Part shown: positions 40,306-47,914 of the stretch, in pieces
Numbering within the stretch: the first letter of the stretch is position 1
How the letters are laid out: each line of letters begins with the position of its first letter
DNA from: DASPHG01 sp963849605
Lineage (GTDB): Bacteria; Actinomycetota; Thermoleophilia; Solirubrobacterales; Thermoleophilaceae
Direction: 5' to 3'
Length of the DNA: 64,000 nucleotides
NCBI GenBank assembly: GCA_963849605.1
Contig: CAWKHX010000015.1
Span: forward strand, 744,001 to 808,000
Position numbers and translations under genes: made by a program
The notes under the pieces: model-generated
Databases searched by the model: none
What the model was told of the DNA's origin: nothing
What the model saw: only the letters and a program-made list of their open reading frames with translations

Positions 40306-41196
40306 CTAGGCCGCACGGCGTTCGAGTAGAGCCCGTAATTCGCACAGCATCGAGCGCGGGTCCTCGCAGGCGTCGCCGTATGTGTAACGGCGGAAGTCGT
40401 CGCCGCGTGCGCGCGCCTCACGCTCCCTGCGGCGGTCCTGCTCCCAAGCGTGGCGCGAGTTGTGAAATCGGTAGCTGTCGAGCTCGACCGTGAGTCGGAA
40501 ATCCGGCCAGCGGCAGTCGACACGAAATGTGCCCGTGGGCTTGTTGGTGGTCGGGCGCGGTAGACGATGTTCATCGAGCAGGCCAAGGAACCGTCGCTCG
40601 AGCAAGCTCTGCGTGACTGGTACTTCGCCCGAGAGAACGGCCCGTAGCTTCGCCGCCCCTGGAGAGTTTCGCCGCCGACAGAGGACCTGTTCTACCTGCG
40701 CCGGGGTTGTCCCGTACCTGACTCCTGCCTCATGGCAGGCCCGCGCGAGGTCAGCGGGAGGCAGAGTCGCAGCCAGGTCCACGAGGGTCCGCGCGACGCT
40801 CGTGATAGGAATGGAGCGATGGACAACGCGTTCGATCTGGGGCGAACGTTTGGTCACGATCCCCTTCACCCGCCTTTCGCGAGGGCCGGTCACGTGCGGA
40901 ATCGGCGCGTTTCCCTTTACTAGTCCGTACACGTACGCGGCAGCCGGCCCACTCAGGACAGCCCCCTCGCCGCACGCCTTCACGGCGGCGGTGTAGCGGG
41001 CCTCATGACCCGGTGCTCGGTGCCCGACGCGGTAGACACCCCGAAACTCGTCGATTAGGTAACCGCGTTCCCGCCGTCGTGCAATCTCGCGGCGCGTGAC
41101 TCCAGCCGCAAGCAGCTCGGCACGAGTCACAACGCCGTGGCTGCGGCCGGCGAGTGCGGCACAAACGTCTTCCACGGTGCGGGATTCGGCACCCAT
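40306..41196 (-). CDS. AbiEi-type antitoxin domain + Vsr-like (DUF559) nuclease domain protein
   Basis: A 296-residue protein. The N-terminal 60 residues (HGVVTRAELLAAGVTRREIA, ERGYLIDEFRGVYRVGH) match the winged-helix AbiEi/type IV antitoxin head. The middle resembles the AbiEi body (LSGPAAAYVYGL, VHRSIPITSVARTLVDLAAT). The C-terminus has the Vsr/DUF559 fold: FRVDCRWPDFRLTVELDSYRFHNS and EQDRRREREARARGDDFRRYTYGD, with likely metal ligands in VELD and the EQDR helix. No toxin partner is adjacent. GGAGG lies 5 nt before the ATG. The gene is bounded by exact 24-bp direct repeats and interrupts the otherwise conserved rsmI-metG neighbourhood, which suggests acquisition. Function (defence, homing, regulation) is unknown. 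Confidence 0.75.
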   Translation of the reverse strand: MGAESRTVEDVCAALAGRSHGVVTRAELLAAGVTRREIARRRERGYLIDEFRGVYRVGHRAPGHEARYTAAVKACGEGAVLSGPAAAYVYGLVKGNAPIPHVTGPRERRVKGIVTKRSPQIERVVHRSIPITSVARTLVDLAATLPPADLARACHEAGVRYGTTPAQVEQVLCRRRNSPGAAKLRAVLSGEVPVTQSLLERRFLGLLDEHRLPRPTTNKPTGTFRVDCRWPDFRLTVELDSYRFHNSRHAWEQDRRREREARARGDDFRRYTYGDACEDPRSMLCELRALLERRAA

Positions 41197-41201
41197 ACGG
41201 T
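41178..41201. repeat. 24-bp direct repeat, proximal copy (contains the gene's start codon)
   Basis: Holds the ATG and first six codons of the AbiEi/Vsr-like gene (MGAESR); exact copy at 40279-40302. Flanking bases differ on both sides. Confidence 0.85.
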
Positions 41202-41245
41202 CCTCCAAGACGCAAAGCTCCTGCGTTCGCCCCTCGGCTGACGCG

Positions 41246-41251
41246 TAGCAT
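41246..41251 (+). promoter_or_regulatory. -10 element of metG
   Basis: TAGCAT ends 9 nt before the GTG of metG; with no ribosome site between, a very short leader is expected. Confidence 0.45.
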
Positions 41252-41260
41252 CGGGAGCGC

Positions 41261-42778
41261 GTGAGCTACTACGTCACCACCCCGATCTACTACGTCAACG
41301 GCGAGCCGCACCTCGGCCACGCCTACACGACGATCGCCGCTGACGTGCTCGCCCGCCACATGCGCCAGCGCGGCGAGGACGTCTTCTTCCTGACCGGCAC
41401 GGACGAGCACGGCGAGCCGGTCGCCTTCGCCGCCGAGAAGCTCGGGATCAGCCCGCGCGAGCTGGCCGACAAGAACGCGGAGCGGTTCAAGCAGGTGTCG
41501 GCGCTCGTGAACGCGACCAACGACTTCTTCATCCGCACCTCCGACCCGCGGCACCACGCGAAGGTCCAGGAGGTGCTGCAGCGCGTGTACGACGCGGGTC
41601 ACGTCTACGAGGGCGTCTACGAGGGCTACTACTGCCCCCGCTGCGCCGACTTCAAGTCGGAGGCGGAGCTGATGGACGGCAACAAGTGCCCGATCCACCT
41701 GATCGAGCTCGAACGCGAGCAGGAGGAGAACTGGTTCTTCCGCCTCTCGACCTTCCAGGAGCCGCTCGAGCGGCTGTTCGAGGAACGCCCGGACTGGGTG
41801 CTGCCGCGCAACCGCTACAACGAGGCGTTCTCGTTCATCAAGCAGGGTCTCAACGACGTCTCCCTGACCCGGGCGCGCATCAGCTGGGGCGTTCCCGTGC
41901 CGTGGGACGAGGGACACGTCTTCTACGTCTGGTTCGACGCGCTGCTCAACTACTACACGGCGCTTTCGTTCGCGCGCGAGGGCGAGGATCTCACCGACCG
42001 CTTCTGGCCGGCGACCGTCCACGTGATGGCGAAGGACATCCTGAAGTTCCACGCCGTCTTCTGGCCGGCCCTCCTGATGGCGGCCGACATCGAGCTGCCG
42101 AAGCGCGACTTCATCCACGGCTACCTGCTGATGGACGAGCACAAGATGTCGAAGTCGCTCGGCAACGTCGTTGACCCGTTCCGGATCGTCGAGCTGTTCG
42201 GCGCCGACGCCCTCCGGTTCTACGTACTGCGCGAGGTGAACTTCGGCCAGGACGGCTCGATCTCGACCGAGGGTTTCGAGCGCCGCTACACGAGCGAGCT
42301 CGCGAACGAGTACGGCAATCTCGCCAGCCGCACGATCGCGATGATCCACAAATACCGCGGCGGCACGGTGCCCGACGCCGAGGCGCCTGCCGAGCTCGTC
42401 GCCGCGTTCGCGGACGCGCCCGCGCGTCTCATGGAGCGCTTCGACGTGGTCGAGCTGACGGCCGCGCTCGAGGAGATCTGGAGCCTGGTGCGGCGGCTGA
42501 ACGCGTTCGTCCAGGAGGAGCAGCCGTGGCAGCTCGCCAAGGACGAGTCGCGGGCCGACCGCCTCGACGCCGCGCTCTACTCGCTGGCGGAGGGGCTGCG
42601 CGTCGTGTCGCTCCTGCTCGTGCCGTTCATGCCGGACGCCACCGACAAGCTGCTCACCACCCTCGGGCAAGCCGACCGGTCGCTCGAGACGGCACGCTTC
42701 GGATCGGTGGGCGGCGGCGCCCGCGTCGAGGAGCTCGAGCCGCTCTTCCCGCGCGTCGAGGCGCCCGCGTCCACCTAA
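41261..42778 (+). CDS. metG: Methionyl-tRNA synthetase
   Basis: A 505-residue class I synthetase. YYVTTPIYYVNGEPHLGHAY includes the HIGH motif (HLGH); YYCPRCADFKSEAELMDGNKC is the zinc knuckle; DEHKMSKSLGNVV is KMSKS near 296; the anticodon-binding helical domain follows (NEYGNLASRTIAMIHKYRGG). The C-terminal EMAP-II-like tRNA-binding domain of the longer form is absent, as in many Actinobacteria. Start GTG. First gene of a chain with a GH3 gene, tatD, rsmA and ispE, separated by 2 bp or overlapping. Confidence 0.96.
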   Translation: MSYYVTTPIYYVNGEPHLGHAYTTIAADVLARHMRQRGEDVFFLTGTDEHGEPVAFAAEKLGISPRELADKNAERFKQVSALVNATNDFFIRTSDPRHHAKVQEVLQRVYDAGHVYEGVYEGYYCPRCADFKSEAELMDGNKCPIHLIELEREQEENWFFRLSTFQEPLERLFEERPDWVLPRNRYNEAFSFIKQGLNDVSLTRARISWGVPVPWDEGHVFYVWFDALLNYYTALSFAREGEDLTDRFWPATVHVMAKDILKFHAVFWPALLMAADIELPKRDFIHGYLLMDEHKMSKSLGNVVDPFRIVELFGADALRFYVLREVNFGQDGSISTEGFERRYTSELANEYGNLASRTIAMIHKYRGGTVPDAEAPAELVAAFADAPARLMERFDVVELTAALEEIWSLVRRLNAFVQEEQPWQLAKDESRADRLDAALYSLAEGLRVVSLLLVPFMPDATDKLLTTLGQADRSLETARFGSVGGGARVEELEPLFPRVEAPAST

Positions 42779-42780
42779 CG

Positions 42781-43842
42781 ATGGCGACGCTCGCAACCGC
42801 TCTGGCGGTCGCCGCGGCGGGCCTCGGCGGCGTGGAGAGCAGCGCGGTGCGCGACCTCACGCCCGGCCAACTCGCCGGTCAGCGCGTGATATCCGGTTTT
42901 CAAGGCCTGACGCCGCCGCCCGATCTCCTGCGCCGCATCCGGCGCGGCAAGGTCGGCGGCGTGATCCTGTTCGGCCACAACGTCGCAAGCCGCAGTCAGG
43001 TGGCCCGCATGGTGCGACGGCTCCAGTCGGTGCGCCGGCCGCGCGCGCTCGACGAGCCGCTGCTCGTGATGGTCGACCAGGAGGGCGGCCCGGTGCGGCG
43101 CATTCCCGGTGCGCCCGAGCGGTCGGCGGCGGAGATCGGTGCGACCGGGCGCGTGGCCGAAGCACGTAGGGCGGGGCGTGCGGCCGGGCGCAACCTGGGT
43201 GCCGCACGCGTCAACGTGGACCTCGCGCCCGTCGCCGACGTCGCGCGCCCCGGCAGCGCGATGGAGCGCGAAGGGCGCTCGTACGGCCGCCGGCCGCGCA
43301 AGGTCGCGCGCTTCGCGAGCGCATTCGCGGCGGGCCTGCAGGAAACGGGCGTGCTCGCCACCGGCAAGCACTTCCCGGGCTTCGGCGCCGCACGGGCTAA
43401 CACCGACCTCGCGCGCGTGACCATCCACACGCCGCGCAAGCGGCTGCGCCGCGTCGACGAGCGCCCATACCGCGCGCTCTTCCGTCGCGCCGTCCGGCTG
43501 GTCATGCTGAGCACAGCGATCTATCCGGCGCTCGATCCCGGCACCCCAGCCGCGTTCTCGCGCCCCATCGCGCGCGGCGAGCTGCGCGCACGGCTCGGCT
43601 TCCGCGGCGTATCGATGACCGACGCGCTGGGCACACCCGCCACCGCTCCCTACGGCGACCCGGCCCAGGTCGGCGTCACGGCCGCGCGTGCGGGTGTCGA
43701 CGTGATGCTCTACTCGTCCTACGCCGCGGGCAAGGCGGCCGCCCGCCGCCTCGCACGGGCGATCCGGCGCGGCCGCGTGCACCGATCGCGGGCCGAGCAG
43801 TCCGTGCGGCGGATCCTCGACGTCAGGCGGAGGCTCCCTTGA
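42781..43842 (+). CDS. Glycoside hydrolase family 3-like protein
   Basis: A 353-residue GH3 paralogue of the gene at 10555. A short hydrophobic N-terminus (TLATALAVAAAGLGG) may be a signal. The barrel has KVGGVILFGHNVASRSQVAR, LLVMVDQEGGPVRRIPGAP, RVNVDLAPVADVARPG, LATGKHFPGFGAARANTD and RGVSMTDALGTP (likely nucleophile Asp). As in the first paralogue the KHFPGHG-x4-DSH acid/base loop is altered (HG to FG, no DSH). Very Arg-rich compared with its neighbours. It lies between metG and tatD, where Mycobacterium has rpfB near tatD-ksgA; a peptidoglycan role is inference. Confidence 0.78.
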   Translation: MATLATALAVAAAGLGGVESSAVRDLTPGQLAGQRVISGFQGLTPPPDLLRRIRRGKVGGVILFGHNVASRSQVARMVRRLQSVRRPRALDEPLLVMVDQEGGPVRRIPGAPERSAAEIGATGRVAEARRAGRAAGRNLGAARVNVDLAPVADVARPGSAMEREGRSYGRRPRKVARFASAFAAGLQETGVLATGKHFPGFGAARANTDLARVTIHTPRKRLRRVDERPYRALFRRAVRLVMLSTAIYPALDPGTPAAFSRPIARGELRARLGFRGVSMTDALGTPATAPYGDPAQVGVTAARAGVDVMLYSSYAAGKAAARRLARAIRRGRVHRSRAEQSVRRILDVRRRLP

Positions 43843-44549
43843 TCGACACGCACTGCCACCTCGACATGTGCGACGAGTGGCAAGGCCACGGCCTGAAGCG
43901 CGTCGCCACCGTAGGGATCGACGAGGAGGCGATCGACAAGGCCCTCGCGCTCTCCGACGCGTACGACGAGATCTACGCGATCGTCGGGCGCCATCCAAAC
44001 TCGGCCACGGGGTTCGACATCGAACCCGTCCGTAGGGCGGCGGAGCATCCAAAGGCCGTGGCGATCGGTGAGACGGGCCTCGACTTCTATCGGGATCGTT
44101 CCCCGCGCGACGATCAGGAGCGCGCCTTCAGGGAACAGATGGAGCTCGCCGAGGGCCTCGGCAAGCCGCTGGTCATTCACACGCGCGCTGCGGAAGAGGC
44201 GACCCTGAAGATGCTCGATTCGACCAGCGGGACCGTGGTCATGCATTGCTTCTCCATGCCGGCACAGCTCGACGAGTGCATCGAGCGCGGCTACTTCATC
44301 TCGTTCGCCGGCAACGTGACCTACCCGAAGGCGACCGATCTCCAGGAAGCGGCCGCGCGCGTGCCCGACGAGCTGCTGCTGGTCGAGACCGACTCGCCGT
44401 TCCTGGCGCCGCAGCCGCTGCGCGGAAAGCCGAACACCCCGTCGAACGTCGTCCACACGGCGCGCAAAGTGGCGGAGCTCAGGGGCGTCTCCTACGACGA
44501 GCTCGAGCAGCTCGTCGAGCGCAACGCCGCACGCGTCTTCGGCTGGTGA
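43839..44549 (+). CDS. tatD: TatD family metal-dependent hydrolase
   Basis: A 236-residue TatD DNase: MIDTHCHLDMCDEW gives the first metal histidines, VAIGETGLDFYRDRSPRDDQ the Glu and substrate loop, LVIHTRAAEEAT and VMHCFSMPAQLDECIERGY further metal/catalytic residues, and LLVETDSPFLAPQPLRGKPN the catalytic Asp. Family members are 3'-5' exonucleases or D-aminoacyl/carbohydrate hydrolases acting in DNA or RNA quality control. Slightly shorter than usual (about 255). It starts with TTG overlapping the GH3 stop (TTGA) and ends overlapping rsmA (GTGA). Confidence 0.93.
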   Translation: MIDTHCHLDMCDEWQGHGLKRVATVGIDEEAIDKALALSDAYDEIYAIVGRHPNSATGFDIEPVRRAAEHPKAVAIGETGLDFYRDRSPRDDQERAFREQMELAEGLGKPLVIHTRAAEEATLKMLDSTSGTVVMHCFSMPAQLDECIERGYFISFAGNVTYPKATDLQEAAARVPDELLLVETDSPFLAPQPLRGKPNTPSNVVHTARKVAELRGVSYDELEQLVERNAARVFGW

Positions 44550-45355
44550 GCGGGCAGGGGAGCATCCGCAGGCTGCGCGAGTTCGGCGTTCGCCCGAACC
44601 GCGAGCTCGGCCAGAACTTCCTCGTCGACGACAACGTCCTCCGCCTGGTCGGCGACGCGGCCGAGCTGTCCGACGCGGACGTCGTGCTGGAGGTCGGCGG
44701 CGGGCTCGGTGTCCTCTCCGAGCATCTGGCTCCCCGCGTCCGGCACCTCCATGTCGTCGAGGTAGACCGCTCACTCGAGGCACCGCTGCGCGACGCGGTC
44801 GGGTCGTTCAACAACGTCGACCTCCACTTCGCGGACGCGGTCGGGCTCGACATGGGCGCGCTGCGGCCGGTGCCGACGAAGGTCGTCGCCAACCTGCCGT
44901 ACGGCGTCGCCGCGACCGTGATCCTGAAGTCGATCGAGGAGCTGCCCGACGCGCGGCTCTGGGTCGCGATGGTGCAGCTCGAGGTCGGCAGGCGGCTGGC
45001 GGCCGAGCCGGGTTCCAAGGAATACGGCGCCACGAGCGTGCTCGCCCAGCTCTCGTGCGAGGTCAAGGTGCTGCGGCGGATCTCGCCGAACGTCTTCCAC
45101 CCCGTCCCGAACGTCGACTCGGCGCTCGTGCGCCTCACGCGGATGGCCACGGCGCCGGAGCCGGGTCTCGTCGATCTGGTGCACGCCGCATTCGCCCACC
45201 GGCGCAAGACGCTGCCGCGCTCGATCGCCCTGGGCGCCTTCGACCGCGAGCAGGCCCAGGCCGCGCTCCTCGAGATCGGGCATCCGGCCGACGCGCGTGC
45301 CGAGCGGCTCTCCCCGGACGACTTCCGCCGCCTCGCGGCGATACTGCGCGCGTGA
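44546..45355 (+). CDS. rsmA: 16S rRNA (adenine1518/1519-N6)-dimethyltransferase
   Basis: A 269-residue KsgA/RsmA. REFGVRPNRELGQNFLVDDN is the conserved start; VVLEVGGGLGVLSEHLAPRV binds S-adenosylmethionine (usual GxGxGxLT with small changes); KVVANLPYGVAATVI is the NLPY catalytic motif; KVLRRISPNVFHPVPNVDSAL and FAHRRKTLPRSIA are typical of the C-terminal half. Start GTG, overlapping both neighbours by 4 bp. Confidence 0.95.
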   Translation: MSGQGSIRRLREFGVRPNRELGQNFLVDDNVLRLVGDAAELSDADVVLEVGGGLGVLSEHLAPRVRHLHVVEVDRSLEAPLRDAVGSFNNVDLHFADAVGLDMGALRPVPTKVVANLPYGVAATVILKSIEELPDARLWVAMVQLEVGRRLAAEPGSKEYGATSVLAQLSCEVKVLRRISPNVFHPVPNVDSALVRLTRMATAPEPGLVDLVHAAFAHRRKTLPRSIALGAFDREQAQAALLEIGHPADARAERLSPDDFRRLAAILRA

Positions 45356-46155
45356 TCCGCGAGCGGGCGCCCGCGAAGGTAAACCTGCTGCTTCACGTCG
45401 GCCCTCGCCGTCCCGACGGGCTGCACGAGCTCTGCTCGCTGTTCGCCTCGATCGACCTGGCGGACGACCTGACGGTCGAGCGCGCCGATGCGGACGAGGT
45501 GCGGTGCGCGGGGGTCGAGGGGCCGAACCTCGCGCTGGCGGCGGTCGAGCGCTTTCGTGCAGAGGTCGCGCCGGAGCTGCCGCCGCTGCGGGTCACGATC
45601 GACAAGCGCATCCCGGTGGCGGCCGGGCTCGGCGGCGGAAGCGCCGACGCCGCGGCCGTCCTGCGCGCGGCCAACGAGCTGGCCGGGCGGCCCATGGATG
45701 CGGAGGGCCTGCGGGCGCTCGGCGTGGCGCTCGGTGCCGACGTGCCGAGCCAGATCGAGCCGCGCCATGCCCTCGTCACGGGAGCGGGCGAGGGGGTGGA
45801 GCCGGTGGAGCTGCCGCGGATGACGCTCCTCCTCGTGCCGGACGAGACGGGGCTGTCGACGCTGGAGGTGTACGCGCAGGCGGATGCGCTCGGCACGACG
45901 CGCGCCGAGCTGGATGCGGAGCGCGTGCGTGAGCTCGCGGCGAAGCCGCTCCCCGAGCTGGCCGCGGTGCTGGAGAACGACCTAGAGGGCGCCGCGGTCT
46001 CGCTCCGGCCCGAGCTCAGCGACCGCATGGACCGAATGCGCCGGGCAGGCGCACTCACCGCCCGCTTGACCGGATCCGGACCTACCGTCTTCGGCGTGTT
46101 CCGCGCTGGCGAGGCACCGCAGGTCAAGGGCGCGATCCGGGCGGAGGTTGCGTGA
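45352..46155 (+). CDS. ispE: 4-diphosphocytidyl-2-C-methyl-D-erythritol kinase
   Basis: A 267-residue GHMP kinase, fourth step of the MEP isoprenoid pathway. RERAPAKVNLLLHVGPRRPD is the substrate-binding start, IPVAAGLGGGSADAAAVLRA the ATP loop and LTGSGPTVFGVF the third GHMP motif. PSQIEPRHALVTGAGEGVEP fits IspE. Start GTG overlapping rsmA; stop overlapping the DedA-PAP2 gene. Same order as in mycobacteria (ksgA-ispE). Confidence 0.95.
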   Translation: MIRERAPAKVNLLLHVGPRRPDGLHELCSLFASIDLADDLTVERADADEVRCAGVEGPNLALAAVERFRAEVAPELPPLRVTIDKRIPVAAGLGGGSADAAAVLRAANELAGRPMDAEGLRALGVALGADVPSQIEPRHALVTGAGEGVEPVELPRMTLLLVPDETGLSTLEVYAQADALGTTRAELDAERVRELAAKPLPELAAVLENDLEGAAVSLRPELSDRMDRMRRAGALTARLTGSGPTVFGVFRAGEAPQVKGAIRAEVA

Positions 46156-47681
46156 ACAGGAGACGGCTCATCCTGATCGCCGCGATCGTGGCCGCCGGGA
46201 TCGCGATCTACGCGAGCGGCGTCCTCTCGGATATCCCCAATGCGGAGACGGTGATCGAGGACGTCGCCGAGGCGCTCGGTCGCTGGACCTATCTGCTCGT
46301 CGCGGGGCTTGCGTTCCTCGAGACCGGCGCCTTTGTGGGGCTGGTTGCGCCGGGCGAGTTCACCGTGATCCTCGGCGGCGTGATCGCCGGCCAGGGCGAG
46401 ATCAACGTCGTGGTGCTGCTGGCGCTCACGTGGTTCGCCGCGTTCCTCGGTGACACGACCAGCTTCGTGCTCGGATCACGTCTCGGGCGCGGGTTCCTCG
46501 AGAGGCACGGTCCGCGGGTAAAGATCACCTCCGAGCGCCTGAGCCAGGTGGAGGGCTACTTCGCCAAGCACGGCGGCAAGACGATCCTGATCGGGCGCTT
46601 CATCGGCCTGGTGCGTGCGCTCGCCCCGTTCATCGCCGGCACTTCGAAGATGCCGTACCGGCGGTTCGCCCCCTACAGCGTGATCGGGACCGGGCTCTGG
46701 TCGGCCACCTTCATCCTGCTCGGGTACTTCTTCTGGCGCTCGTTCGAGAAGGTCGCGGGGATCGCGGGCCGCGCGACCCTCGCGTTCGGGATCGTGGTCG
46801 GCATCGGCGTCGGCGTCGTGTACGCGTACCGGCGGCTGCGGGACGAGGAGGAGCGCCGGAAGCTCGGCGCTTGGTTCGAGCGCCAGGGGCAGCGGCCGCT
46901 GCTGCGTCCCGTCGCCTGGGTTCTTCGCCCGCTCTGGCGGCGGGTGCTGAGGCCGATCGGCCGCGTGATAGCGCCGGAGGTCCGGTTCCTCTGGGGGCGG
47001 ATCACTCCCGGCGGCCTCGGCATCGAGCTGACCACCACGCTCGCGATCGCGAGCGTGGGCGGCTTCGTCTTTCTCGCGTACGCGACCGAGCTGGCGGAGC
47101 GCCCGGCGCTGACGCCCGCCGACAAGGAGATCGAGGACCTGACGATCGATCTCGAGAACGACATGGTCGTCGAGGTCGCGCGGGTCGTCACGGATCTCGG
47201 CTCGCTGGAGGTGATCCTGCCCCTGTTCCTGATCTCGGTGGTGCTCCTGATCTGGCGGCGGCGGGGGTTCGAGCTAGGCGTCCTCGTGACCGGCTTCGTG
47301 CTCACGTACGTCGGGGTTCACCTCACCAAGGCGGGAGTCGACCGGCCGCGTCCCGTCGCGCCGCTCGAGCCCACGACAGGCTCCTCCTACCCCAGCGGGC
47401 ACGCGGCCTACGCGATCACGTACGTCGCGATGGCGGTGATCGCGGCACGACTTCTGCCCGGGTTCGCCAGCCGGGCGCTGCTCGTGCTCGCGGCGATCGT
47501 CGTGGCAGCGGTCATCGGGCTAACGCGCGTGTACCTGCGTGCGCACTACTGGTCGGATGTCGTGGGCGGCTGGGCGCTAGGCGCCGGCGTCTTCGGCGCG
47601 GTCGCCGCGATCGCGCTGCTCGTCTCGTACATCCGTCAGAATGGCCGCGCGGATGGACCTGTCGAACCCCGGAAGCACTGA
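46152..47681 (+). CDS. DedA domain fused to PAP2 phosphatase
   Basis: A 509-residue membrane protein with two modules. Residues 1-220 are DedA (VAGLAFLETGAFVGLVAPGE, FLGDTTSFVLGSRLGRGFLE, HGGKTILIGRFIGLVRALAP and FIAGTSKMPYRRFAPY), a family of lipid scramblase/transporters including undecaprenyl-phosphate carriers. A basic linker follows. Residues about 330-505 are PAP2: KAGVDRPRPV, SSYPSGHAAY and TRVYLRAHYWSDVVGG give the three phosphatase motifs. The fusion suggests dephosphorylation and flipping of a polyprenyl or phosphatidyl lipid in one chain (inference). Start GTG overlapping ispE, which makes isoprenoid precursors. Confidence 0.9.
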   Translation: MNRRRLILIAAIVAAGIAIYASGVLSDIPNAETVIEDVAEALGRWTYLLVAGLAFLETGAFVGLVAPGEFTVILGGVIAGQGEINVVVLLALTWFAAFLGDTTSFVLGSRLGRGFLERHGPRVKITSERLSQVEGYFAKHGGKTILIGRFIGLVRALAPFIAGTSKMPYRRFAPYSVIGTGLWSATFILLGYFFWRSFEKVAGIAGRATLAFGIVVGIGVGVVYAYRRLRDEEERRKLGAWFERQGQRPLLRPVAWVLRPLWRRVLRPIGRVIAPEVRFLWGRITPGGLGIELTTTLAIASVGGFVFLAYATELAERPALTPADKEIEDLTIDLENDMVVEVARVVTDLGSLEVILPLFLISVVLLIWRRRGFELGVLVTGFVLTYVGVHLTKAGVDRPRPVAPLEPTTGSSYPSGHAAYAITYVAMAVIAARLLPGFASRALLVLAAIVVAAVIGLTRVYLRAHYWSDVVGGWALGAGVFGAVAAIALLVSYIRQNGRADGPVEPRKH

Positions 47682-47883
47682 GATGGTCATCGCCCTGTCG
47701 GCGCCGCTCGCGATCGCGGCGTACGTCGGCCTGATCCTGATTCCGGCGTGGACGTCGTACGGGCGCTGGTGGGAGCGGATCGCCGCCACTTTCCTGACCT
47801 TCTACATCATCGCGGCGCTGGTGGGTATCGGCGCCGGGATCGGGCTCGGGATCATCTGGACGTACGACGAGTGGGCCGCGTAG
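47641..47883 (+). CDS. Small two-pass membrane protein
   Basis: An 80-residue protein with two membrane segments (VIALSAPLAIAAYVGLILIP and FLTFYIIAALVGIGAGIGLG) joined by a short loop AWTSYGRWWERIA and ending WTYDEWAA. The start is uncertain: this ATG overlaps the DedA-PAP2 gene by 41 bp; ATGs at 47653 and 47683 are alternatives, the last having GGAAG upstream and following the stop directly. Function unknown; probably co-expressed with the lipid phosphatase. Confidence 0.65.
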   Translation: MAARMDLSNPGSTEMVIALSAPLAIAAYVGLILIPAWTSYGRWWERIAATFLTFYIIAALVGIGAGIGLGIIWTYDEWAA

Positions 47884-47902
47884 CCGGGCTGGCGCGCGGA
47901 CC

Positions 47903-47908
47903 TAGAAT
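47903..47908 (+). promoter_or_regulatory. -10 element of the PucR-type regulator
   Basis: TAGAAT ends exactly 6 nt before the ATG; leaderless-type spacing. Confidence 0.55.
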
Positions 47909-47914
47909 TCGCCA

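Noticed and set aside
40279..41201. Insertion sequence or transposon
   Set aside because: There is no transposase and no terminal inverted repeat; the direct repeat is 24 bp and contains the gene's start, unlike an IS target duplication.
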